NCBI GenBank assembly: GCA_963691705.1
Contig: OY829537.1
Span: 67,229,352 to 67,293,351 of the forward strand
Source: Viola odorata
Lineage: Eukaryota; Streptophyta; Magnoliopsida; Malpighiales; Violaceae
Length of the DNA: 64,000 nucleotides
Reading direction: 5' to 3'
The notes beneath the pieces are model-generated. The model ran no database searches and was not told where the DNA came from. It saw nothing but the letters and a program-made list of their open reading frames with translations. Both the position numbers and the translations under genes were made by a program. This document shows positions 20,336 to 28,405 of this stretch, in pieces (position 1 is the first letter of the stretch; each line of letters begins with the position of its first letter).

Positions 20336-21033
20336 GATTTCATTGCCGAGTGCACCTTTGCTAAGGACCCTATGGCGGAGCCGTGTGACGAGGGAGAGAA
20401 TAGCGCAAAGCTCTCACTCTCGGAGGCCCACGCGGACTCATGGGTTATATACATGGATGGTGCTAAAAATCAAGAACTGGCAGGAGCTGGTATCCACATG
20501 ATCGGGCCACACGATGTACAAGCGCGACATGCCATTAGAATTCTACAACTGTTATCTAATAACGCAGCGGAGTATGAGGCGTCATTAGCGAGGCTCAGAA
20601 TAGGAAGAAACCTCTTCACCAAAGCTGAAGGTGGCATGGTAGCAGGAGCCCCGCGGTTAGAAATACGAGGTGACTCCAAGTTAATAATGGACCAAGTTTT
20701 GGGACACTCTCAAGCCAGAGAGCCCATCATGGTGCAATACCTCTTAAAAGTAAAGCAAGAATTGATGGAAATAGAAGAAAGTGGGGTGCGCGTCACCTTT
20801 GAATATATCCCTCGAGAGGACAATACCGAGGCAGACAACCTGGCCAAAATGGCAGCTAATCAGGAGGCAATTATACCAGGAGACGTGTACTACGAGGAAA
20901 AATCAGTGTCGTCCTTCATGGAGGAGCAGTTGTCGCTGTGTGTAGAAGAAATCGAAAAGGATTGGAGGATCCCCGTGATAAAAAATTTAAAGCACGACGA
21001 GTTGCCGAGTGATAACGCTGAAAGGAAAAAGTA
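20336..21033 (+). pseudogene. E3 second RNase H; first RNase H deleted in frame
   Basis: After the RT end (LKTYLSSDL) the frame jumps to ADFIAECTF, the connector that in E1 lies about 120 residues further on. The whole gypsy-type RNase H is thus absent while the frame stays open. The second RNase H is complete to the eye: SWVIYMDGAKNQELAGAG, then LLSNNAAEYEASLARLRIGR, then LEIRGDSKLIMDQVLG. The frame ends at TGA (about 21035) after a one-base loss in an A-run (ERKKY), compared with E1. Confidence 0.88.
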
Positions 21034-22170
21034 TTGAAACAAGCGGCAAGATGCACCTACGACGATGGGGAGCTAATTCGGAGGTATTTCTCCCACCCAG
21101 TGGCAAAATGTATAACTGAACAGGAAGGCCTTCACACCCTGCGAGAGATTCATGAAGGAATCTGTGGTATGCACGTATTTCGGTCAGGGTTTTACTGGCC
21201 CACCATTCGCAGGGACTGCAATAACTTCGTGCAGACATGTCACAAATGCCAAGAATTTGCTAAAATCCCCCGGCGACCTGCCACGGAGATCTCTCAAATC
21301 GTGGCTCCTTGCCCTTTCGCTAAGTGGGGAATTGACATTCTAGGCCCTTTTCCTAAGGCTAGATCCCAACTAAAATTCGTAATAGTGGTTGTGGACTACT
21401 TCACAAAATGGGCAGAAGCAGAGGCAGTAGCTAACATCACTATCGAAAAAGTATGGCACTTTTTCAAGCACCAAATTATTATGCACTTTGGGGTACCCCG
21501 TGTGCTGGTCAGTGACAACGGGACGCAATTTACTAGCCGCTTCTTCAAGGAACAGTGTGAGGAATTCCAGATCGAACAAAGGTTTTCCTCCGTGGCGCAT
21601 CCTCAGACTAATGGTCAGGCAGAGGTGACCAACCGAAGCGTCCTAGGCGGCATTAAGAAAAACCTGGAGGGCTCGAAAAAGAAATGGCCAGATGAACTAC
21701 CTTATGTAATGTGGGCCTACCGCATGACTGTCAAAACTAGCACAGGGGAAACGCCCTTTGCGATGACCTTTGGTACCAAGGTCGTCACGCTTGTGGAAAT
21801 CGGCACCCTAAGCCTAAAGGTGGAATACTTTAAAGAGGAACTAAACGAAGAAAGGTTACGAGCTAACCTTGATGTGTTACCTGAGCTATATGAGGAAGCT
21901 CTCCTGAAAACAATGCACTATAAGAGGAAAATGGCGCGGTATCACAGTAGACACGTTAAGGAGCGGTTGCTCAAGACAGGAGACTTGGTGCTCAGGGACA
22001 AGCAAGCGGCGGGCCAACGGATGTGGAAACTTAGCTCAAATTGGGAGGGCCCATACCTTGTCATTCGTGTTATCGGGAAGGGGGCATATCACCTGGAAAT
22101 ACTTGACGGTACCCCCTTACCTAACTCTTGGAATATTGCTCGCTTGAAATTATATCATACTAGAATTTGA
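21034..22170 (+). pseudogene. E3 integrase
   Basis: The frame is open for 378 residues, restored after the frameshift near 21030. The zinc region has REIHEGICGMH and CHKCQ, with about nine residues missing between them compared with E1. The triad is intact: Asp in WGIDILGPF, Asp in SDNGTQF and Glu in NGQAEVTNR. The C-terminal domain (NWEGPYLVIRVIGKGAYHLE) ends at a natural TGA at 22168-22170. It starts without a Met of its own family position, so it depends on the upstream polyprotein frame. The stem-loop array follows about 90 bp downstream as in E1. Confidence 0.9.
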
Positions 22171-22260
22171 CATGCCGTGGTGCATGGTCTAACAATTATT
22201 TTAGAGATCTCTTTTGTTCTTTGTTGGTTGTCTGTGGTGTACAGATAACAGAGAAAAGGG

Positions 22261-22775
22261 TGTCGGGAGTGAAAATTCCTAACCTTGTGGTAGGCCGGGC
22301 TAACACAGATGCCACTGAGACGAGGCACGCCCCGGCAACCCTAGAAATATATGGTGCTGGAAGTGAAAAGTTCTAGCCTTGTGAGGCCGGCCTTGATCAG
22401 GCGGCTCACTAAGAGGAGACACGCTCCAGCGCCGTCGGGAGTGAAAAGTCCTATCTTGGGATACCCGTACTCACACAGGCGGTATACCAAGACGAGGCAC
22501 GCCCCGACTCCCCTGGGAGTGTAAAGTCCTATCCTTGTGACAACCCGTGCTCACATAGGCGGTTGATCACTAAGTGAGGCACGACCCCAGGAAAGATAAA
22601 AACTCCACCCCGAAAGTGAAAATCCTATCCTTACGATGGTAGCGCTAACACAGGCACATCGTTAAGAAGTGGCACGTTTCGAGGTGCGAGGTCACAACGC
22701 TGAGGAGTGAAAAGTCCTATCCTCATGATGGCCGGCCTTGATCAGGCGGCTCACTGAGATGTGGCACTTCTCGGC
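22261..22775 (+). repeat. E3: six-unit tandem array of stem-loop modules after integrase
   Basis: Unit cores (GTGAAAA or close variants) begin at 22269, 22363, 22441, 22519, 22616 and 22707. Outer arms pair in every unit with different sequences: 22261-22267 with 22331-22337, 22353-22360 with 22426-22433, 22434-22439 with 22503-22508, 22512-22517 with 22586-22591, 22608-22615 with 22677-22684 (one mismatch), 22699-22704 with 22770-22775. Inner stems also pair, for example ACGAT with ATCGT in unit 5 and ATACC with GGTAT in unit 3. Layout, unit number and position after integrase equal those of E1. Confidence 0.88.
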
Positions 22776-23315
22776 CGACTGAAGAAATATGAAAAGTCAC
22801 GATACCCCAGCAAGTAACCGGAAGGAACAAACCCTGTGAAGTTGGCTGGATGAGTATGTGACACAAGCGACATCTCGGGGGAGGGATCGCGCCAAGTGAG
22901 CTTGGAGTATACACGGTAAAACCCTAAGGTAATTTAAACCCTCTGTCACATGTCGCTACTAACGTAAACGATAAGTGAAAATGTGCAGGAACATTGAGGT
23001 GGCAAAACACCCGAGAAGGTAATGAGGTCGTGGAAAGGCAAGATATTTCAACTGAATGGCGGTCATAATGTTATCTAAATGATCTTCACAAAAGGAGAAA
23101 AGTGTGATGCCGCTTGGAACGTTACATATTATGGCCCTGCGAAGGCTCGAATACGCGTGCGGCATCACTCTATCGACATTGGTGCTACAAGTCCACAGAT
23201 AAACGGCAACAGATTAAGAAAAACCATTGGTAAAGGAAAGTCACGGCCAAAATATATATGTTGTTTATACAAGAGCGGAGGCTCGCATAGGCGAAACACC
23301 TCTCTCATCAACCGG
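22776..23315 (+). other. E3 3' noncoding remainder
   Basis: No gene is visible. The phrase AACCGGAAGGAACAAACCCTG near 22816 is faintly like the 77-bp repeats of E1, but not enough to call. The antisense genes and 3' LTR expected from E1 are not here. The sequence changes character at about 23315, where E2 LTR-like sequence starts. Confidence 0.5.
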
Positions 23316-23588
23316 TAACCGTTTTTGGATGTGACTCGGGTGCCTCACATCTTCCCGAGACCATAATACGACCCCGAACCTTTTGTCTGGGGTCTAGACC
23401 CCTTTTTTGTGCCTTTAGTTTTTATTTATTATATTTCTTATGCCATGACGATTAAGGTTCCCTAAACCTAGCAACCAAATTAGGGTGGTGACTTCATTGC
23501 ATGCTGTTAGGCGTCCCTTTTACGCCGAGCATCGTAAGGTCTCAAGTTCGTTGCACACTTGTGAATTTTTAATTTTCGGGGCGCGACA
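23316..23588 (+). repeat. E2 3' LTR fragment
   Basis: It begins about GGTAACCG and contains a 14-bp palindrome GGGGTCTAGACCCC (23381-23394) followed by a T-run, and ends TTTTCGGGGCGCGACA at 23588. The ending is like that of Ogre-type LTRs as I know them. Just right of 23588 the protease frame of E4 begins mid-codon, which fixes the border. Only the downstream part of the LTR is present; U3 seems to be lost. Confidence 0.6.
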
Positions 23589-24036
23589 TCACCCTAAGGC
23601 CGACTCCATCATTCATCCATTGCAAAGTGTACGGCTTTGGATGCTTGACCATAGGTAACCCTAATTTGTGCACAAGAAGCGTACTAGCACAATTAGTACA
23701 TGAGCCATTATCAATAATAAGAGAGCATACCTTTATACCAATATGGCACCTACATTGGAATAAGTTCTCCCTTTGTTCCTCCTCACAAGTCTCGGCTCTT
23801 TGCTGCACACTCAAGTTTTGTCTAACTACTAGGGTCACCGAATCACAAACCCTAGTTTCGTGATCCGCCATTTCATCTTCCTCACTCTCCTCCTCCGAAT
23901 CCTGCACTAACACACGGTCCTCCTCCGAATCCATCTCACCATCATCCCTAATGATCAGAATCCTTTTGTTGGGACATTCGGCTTGCTTATGGCCTCGGCC
24001 ACTACACTTAAAGCACACAATGTCTTTCGTAGGCAC
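23589..24036 (-). pseudogene. E4 Cys-His knuckle and protease start
   Basis: The frame 24036-23569 starts with CFKCSGRGHKQAEC, a perfect C-x2-C-x4-H-x4-C RNA-binding knuckle. An acidic linker follows, then the protease with IIDNGSCTNCASTLLVHKLG and KPYTLQWMNDGVGLRV. After that the codons belong to the E2 LTR, so the frame stop at 23569 is foreign. E6 shows how the protease should continue (VTRQVLIPFKIGSYDDERLCD). It would bind genomic RNA and process the polyprotein. Confidence 0.85.
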
Positions 24037-25131
24037 ACGGTTAGTCCTAGTAATAGGAACTATAGGAAAAGTAGAGTTGGCCGAATTACCTTTGGTACCA
24101 TAAGAAGATTTCGATACCTTAGGTGTTTCCTTGCTGTCCTTATTCCCCTTGGACCATGAGGACTTGTTCCAAGTGGAATTTCAAGAACTAAAGGTGGACA
24201 GGTTAGAATAGGCAGTCTTAGCCTTGCATTACCTCTCAATCTTCACGGCCATGTGGAGCATCTCCTCCAAAGTCCTATATTGAGTCAACTCCAAGGAATT
24301 GGCTATCTCGTGGTTCATTCCACTATTAAACCTAGCCATCTTCGCTTCCTCATCTTCTATCACGTTAACCCTAGCCAAAAGGACTTCCAACTCGTTGGGG
24401 TAGTCATTCACGGTTTTGCACCCTTGGGTGAGCGTTTGTAGGCGCTGAAGTTGGTCCCTATGGTAGTATGGTGGGACAAACCTACTCTTCATCACAAATT
24501 TCATCTTCTCCCAAGTAGTCACGGGACCTCTCAAATCCTCATTAACTTGCTCCCACCAATGGGCAGCATATCCAAAGAACTCCACGGAAGCCAATCTTAT
24601 TTTTTTCTCATCCGTGTAGTTGTGACACCTAAAAATAGCTTCCATCTTTCGTTCCCAAGTCAAGTATGCCTCGGGATCATCCTTCCCTTCGAAAGGTGGA
24701 ACCTTGAGCTTGACGCTCCCAAGGTGATTGTCAACTCGCTCGCGCTCGTCGCGACACGACTGCTCAAAGTGACGCTCTCACCTACCAAAGGCATGTCTGT
24801 CGCGTCTATGCGCACCTCCTCCTCGGTGCATCATAAAACCCCTCGATCCTACCATGTGAGGCTCCTCCTCATACTCATCTTCAGAAACCTCGGCCTCATG
24901 CTCACTGAGCTGGTCATCGCTCAGTGGAGGTGCATATGCCTCTCGGTTCACTCTAGGGTTTAGGCGTTGCGCAAAGCGTACCCCGGGTCCTTGTGGAACA
25001 ATATTCTCGAGTTCCCTAGCCTCAACCTGCTGCCTCCAAGCTCTCATGTCCTAGAGTTGGGCTGCTATGTCTTGCAATGCCTTGGCTACATCGTTTTTAG
25101 CCGTCGGTCCCTTTCCTGAATTTCCTGACAT
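24037..25131 (-). pseudogene. E4 gag
   Basis: Gag is read from Met at 25131 (MSGNSGKGPTAKNDVAKALQ). A TAG near 25050 stands where Gln is likely, and the frame goes on (MRAWRQQVEARELENIV) to a frame change near 24780. The capsid-like core is open from 24663 to 24229 (SVEFFGYAAHWWEQVNEDLR, then FVPPYYHRDQLQRLQTL), the Retrotrans_gag domain. The stretch 24228-24037 before the knuckle is Ser/Thr-rich. Gag forms the particle. E6 carries the same order of blocks. Confidence 0.8.
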
Positions 25132-25867
25132 CCTGAAATTCACAACAACAAAAATTGCAAGCGCAAAATTGCCTAAAACTATCACTCCCTCACGTGTTTA
25201 CTCTCGTGTTTGTCTCTCTATTAATCTCACCAATAAATTTTCCAGATCCTCCTCCAATTAGCTCAAGATGAACTGACTCGTTTCAAGAAAAAGGCTTCCC
25301 AAGAGACACACAAAGAAAACTAGTGTAGAAACAAATTGTGAGGTAATATACTCGAATCAATTGCAAAGATCAATCAATCAATCAAGTATACCACAGAGTA
25401 GGAGGCACAGTAGTAATGGAATCAAAGGAAAGCTCAAAATACACAGATTGAGTCAATTGATAACTCAAACACGCTAATGGCATGCGATTAGGGTTTTAAA
25501 ACTTGTTTTCTCCACAACTTTTGAGTCTCAAGTCCAAATCCGATGATTCTTGTTGCTATAAACCACAAATTCACTCTAGTATTTGATTTTGAAGTTCATA
25601 TTTCCCTCTCTCTCTTTTTAATGGTACTGATTTCGTCTTTGCTCTTTCTTTCTTTTTCACGAATTGCTTCATACTTTTTTTTTTTGAATTTTAAAAAAAT
25701 ACAAAACACGAATTAACTAAGACACTTTGGGGACTTTGATTTTTTTTTTTTGTCTAAGAAAGACCTACAAATTGTTGAAGCCCATTTGCATACTAATCGC
25801 ACACACAAGACACAAATGACACAAGACAACTAACACACAAGCACGCAAGAGAATTGGTGTAGATAGG
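25132..25867 (-). other. E4 leader, gag-proximal part
   Basis: This is untranslated leader between PBS and gag of E4, rich in A and T with homopolymer runs (T-runs near 25675 and 25741). No gene is seen. The matching leader of E6 (45000-46143) is similar in length and character once the hAT-like insertion is discounted. Confidence 0.5.
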
Positions 25868-26104
25868 TAGGGGTGTACAAGAACCGGATTGAACCGGATT
25901 GAACCGAAAACCGAACCAGAACTGGAGCATTTTGCACCGAACCGGACCGAACTGAAAAGTTTCGGTCCAGTCCGGTTCTACTGGTAGCAGAACCGAAAAT
26001 TTCCGATTCTGTCCGGTTCTACTCCTACCAAAATCCGTAAACCGAACCGTAGAACCGGAAGAACCGGTATATATAAATATATATATATGCAGTATTTATC
26101 AAAG

Positions 26105-26199
26105 GTTACCTTTGCTTCAGTGGTTAAATTTTTTGATTCAAAGCTAAAGGGAGGGGTTCGAATCGCCTCCCAAGCAAAACATTTATTAAATTTTTTTTT
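26105..26199 (+). other. tRNA-like Pol III unit inside the hAT-like element
   Basis: An A-box match TTGCTTCAGTGG (26112-26123) and a B-box match GGTTCGAATC (26155-26164) are spaced as in tRNA genes and tRNA-derived SINEs. A run of nine T at 26191-26199 could end Pol III transcription. The T-arm region folds (GGGAGG with CCTCCC), but the acceptor ends do not pair, so it is not a working tRNA. It may be a SINE head or an old tRNA copy. Confidence 0.5.
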
Positions 26200-26269
26200 G
26201 TTTAGGATGGTTTTTACCAAACCCTAAAAACACAATTAAACAAGTTTCCTTTTCATTTCCAGTTTCCTC

Positions 26270-26460
26270 GCTCACTCCTTCTCCCTCGCGCCGCTCGCTC
26301 ACTCTCCTCCATCTCAGACCAAAATCCGTCGCTCCCTCGCCGCCCACGCTCCGTCGTTCCCTCCATCTAGCAGCGGCGCTTTCCTTTTCATTTCCGCTCG
26401 CTCAATCCGTCGCTCCCTCGCGCCGCTCCATCTCAGACCGCTCAATCCGTCGCTCCCTCT
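26270..26460 (+). repeat. CT-rich internal repeat inside the hAT-like element
   Basis: Phrases such as ATCCGTCGCTCCCTCGC and CTCCATCTCAGACC recur three and two times in a pyrimidine-rich, relatively GC-rich stretch in otherwise AT-rich DNA. It looks like a partly duplicated 5' leader of a gene, possibly captured from the host. No protein can be read with confidence. Confidence 0.5.
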
Positions 26461-27307
26461 GAATAGATCTTTCTTCCATTTACAGGAGTGACAATCCCTT
26501 GGTGCTGCCTTCATCACTCACCTATTTTCCCTATTTATTTATTTATTTGGTCATCTACATGATTTGTTTAGTTTTATTGGGCAAAATCTGGATACTCTGT
26601 TTCCATCTGGTTTTTCGTGCAGAATACTCATTATTATAGGTGCCTTGACTTCTTCTTGTGAGCTTTTGGGTGTCATGGCTTGATGCATTGAAAGGGCAGT
26701 GCAAAGGTATAATGATTTCTGATTGATGAATTGAATCATTGCTCCATTGTGGATTTGCTGTAAATTTTATTTTAACAATTATTAAACTTAATGAAGACAT
26801 TGCTATGAGAAGACACATTGGTCATTGGTCTATGATTGCTGGAAGGCATTAAAATGGTACTACTGTGATTTTTTGCAACATTTAAGCTCTTGGAGGATCG
26901 AATATTAGATAAGATGATCGTCTTGATTAGAAATTCCTTTATTGGCATTTGCTTGTTGCTATGATAAGACGGCAGCGTGGAAAGACTCTTCGGCCTCTTT
27001 ACTTCTGGTAATATATGAGATGATGTTGGTTTAGGATTTTCTTTTTCTTTTTGAAAAAAAAAAAACCAGAACCGGACTGAACTGCCGGTTCAGTCCGATT
27101 CCAGGCCGGACAGAACCGAAAATTTCCGGTTCTGTCCGGTTCCAGGCCCATCAGAACCGGATATTTCTGGTTCAGTCCGGTTCCAAGCCCAAAACCAGAC
27201 CGAACCGGACCGTGTACACCCCTATAGATAGGAATTAAGGAATACCAATTCTAACATAGAAAATGCAATAATTTAAAGGGATAGATTTACAAAGTCGGGA
27301 TGGCAAA

Positions 27308-27319
27308 GCTCCACTACCA
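27308..27319 (-). other. E4 primer binding site, degenerate
   Basis: The minus strand reads TGGTAGTGGAGC, close to the TGGTATCAGAGC primer site (initiator tRNA-Met) of many plant LTR elements. E6 has TGGTAGCGAAGC in the corresponding place. It lies next to the proposed LTR end. Confidence 0.5.
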
Positions 27320-27322
27320 GCT

Positions 27323-28150
27323 AATGCGTTCCTTGTAGGCTAGAACGCTCTTCTTACATCGTTGTCCAACGACGTGTGAATCCCCAAGGTAAGGTGTCCT
27401 TGGCACTCCACGCAGAATCCCTTGAGGTTCTTCCATCAAACCTTTGAATCTCCAAGGTAAGGTATCATTGGCACTCTAAAGAACGGATGACTCAATGAAA
27501 GGTGCTTTCAAGTTTTACTTGACAAGCTAATCGAATGCACGAAACTCAATTAGATGCAAGGTTCATCAAGAACGAGTGGATGAAAATCCAAACAATCTAT
27601 TTTCACTTATCAAAAATAGTCTACCAGAAATACAAAGTGGGCGGCTCCTTTTTAAGGATGCGCTAAACCCTAATTCCAAAAATAGAAACTAGTTTAGTTC
27701 CTAATAATGGAATTAAAACAAAAAGGCAACAAGCCAAACTTCCATAAAGGTTATGAAACCCTAAAATAACTTAAATAAAATCAGAGATAAAGGATAGATG
27801 TGCAAGCGCCGCCGTTTTAGTCAATATAGCCAAGTGGCTTTGCTTGCGGGGGTCCGTCGGTCACATTTTAAGGAAACAAGGCATTTTCCTTATTCCCTTG
27901 AGAGTTCCCAATGAAACTTGGAGGGACGCATCCTACCACATAGACGAAGTAATGGGCTGAGTCTTGTGCAAGGAAAAATGCTTCGATCTTCAAAAGGCTC
28001 GGCAGTGGCTTTCGTAGTCACATGTGATATTGTGATTTGGGCGTTCTCCCAAATCCTTCAGGAGTTTCTCCTGATTTTTGGCCTGGACTCCTATCTTATA
28101 TTATAAAAGATGCTAGCCTAGTCAAAAATAGGAGAAGGGCACTGATGGAC
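27323..28150 (-). repeat. Probable LTR of E4
   Basis: It lies between the PBS-like site and the pol tail, as the LTR does in E6. It contains an inverted repeat CCAAGG..CCTTGG near 27389 and TATA-like AT stretches on the minus strand (for example CTTAAAAAGG near 27654). The exact ends were not found. No partner LTR is in the window, so the call rests on position. Confidence 0.45.
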
Positions 28151-28405
28151 CTAAAGGCCCGAGGTGGCCACACATGGCTCATCCACGGGCGTAGACGCTG
28201 CGCAGATGAGGGTCATGAGGCGCGGCTGGTGCGCACGCAGGCTGGCTTCCTCCGAGGCTACCTCTACCTCCATCTCCTTATGGATGGGGCTGCTTAGCCT
28301 CGCCTGCAAGGCTCGGGCCCTGGAGCGGGTGATCGGGCCCGTGGGCGGCAATGGGAGGCTCGCGGTTGCAGCACCAGGGTTAGGGTTGGCTCCGCTAGGG
28401 ATCAT
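28151..28405 (-). pseudogene. Chromovirus-like pol C-terminal tail next to E4 LTR
   Basis: The minus-strand frame 28405-28151 contains PTGPITRSRARALQARL. Motifs of the type GP(I/M)TR(S/A)(R/K)A-x-x-x-Q stand near the C-terminus of many plant Ty3/gypsy pol proteins. A coiled-coil-like acidic stretch follows and then a stop. Since the gag of E4 lies on the other side of the LTR, this tail belongs to a neighbouring copy in the same orientation that shares the LTR. Its right side joins Athila A abruptly at 28405/28406. Confidence 0.6.

Larger units (their letters stand above)
16363..23315 (+). mobile_element. E3: Tat-lineage retrotransposon related to E1, inserted in E2 integrase
   Basis: It starts with a 5' LTR (16363-16858) and PBS, followed by remnants of gag, protease, RT, the second RNase H, integrase and a six-unit stem-loop array like that of E1. 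Protein blocks match E1 closely (LVSDNGTQF, PQTNGQAEVTNRS, RFISKQGERC). No 3' LTR and no antisense genes are seen. At about 23315 the sequence changes to E2 LTR, so the 3' third was lost, probably by deletion. Other damage: gag deletion, 430-bp duplication in RT, loss of the first RNase H, one frameshift before integrase. Confidence 0.85.
10826..23588 (+). mobile_element. E2: Ogre-like Tat retrotransposon, split by E3
   Basis: Parts seen are ORF1 (10826-11976), an intron-like stretch, protease-RT linker, RT, RNase H, second RNase H and integrase (12973-16356), then after E3 a terminus of Ogre-like LTR sequence ending CA at 23588. RT and integrase blocks (FSFMDGFSGYNQIKMAPED, ITDNGTNLN, HRNSSPYRPKMNAAVEAANK) are those of Ogre-type Tat elements. 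The 5' LTR and start of ORF1 are absent here because E1 is inserted in ORF1; they should lie left of the window. gag and the protease core are missing. There are many stops and frameshifts, so it is an old, dead copy. Confidence 0.8.
25868..27224. mobile_element. Non-autonomous hAT-like DNA transposon, 1357 bp
   Basis: The ends are inverted repeats TAGGGGTGTACA (12 bp). They are flanked by a perfect 8-bp direct repeat TAGATAGG at 25860-25867 and 27225-27232. An 8-bp target duplication and TA..TA ends with TAGGG are typical of hAT elements (established knowledge). Both subterminal zones are packed with copies of AACCGG or CCGGTT, the sort of sites a hAT transposase binds. There is no transposase frame. 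Inside are a tRNA-like Pol III unit (26105-26199) and a CT-rich repeated stretch (about 26270-26460). It sits in the leader of E4. Confidence 0.9.
23589..28405 (-). mobile_element. E4: chromovirus-like Ty3/gypsy element, minus strand
   Basis: Reading leftwards on the minus strand: an LTR (about 28150-27323), a PBS-like site, a leader containing a hAT-like insertion, gag (from 25131), a Cys-His knuckle and the start of protease, cut at 23589 by E2. Right of the LTR is a pol tail in the same orientation (28405-28151). The gag and protease sequences belong to the same group as E6. Several stop codons and frame changes show it is dead. The chromovirus clade cannot be fixed because RT and chromodomain are outside the window. 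Confidence 0.75.

Noticed and set aside
23381..23400. Rho-independent type terminator (GGGGTCTAGACCCC plus T-run)
   Set aside because: It has the looks of a bacterial terminator, but lies in a plant LTR fragment; a role in Pol II end formation is not supported.
26105..26180. Functional tRNA gene
   Set aside because: A- and B-box are present, but acceptor arms do not pair and no anticodon arm can be drawn with confidence.
25868..27224. TRIM or SINE identity for the whole block
   Set aside because: Inverted ends and an 8-bp duplication fit hAT; no direct terminal repeats and no A-tail at the border.
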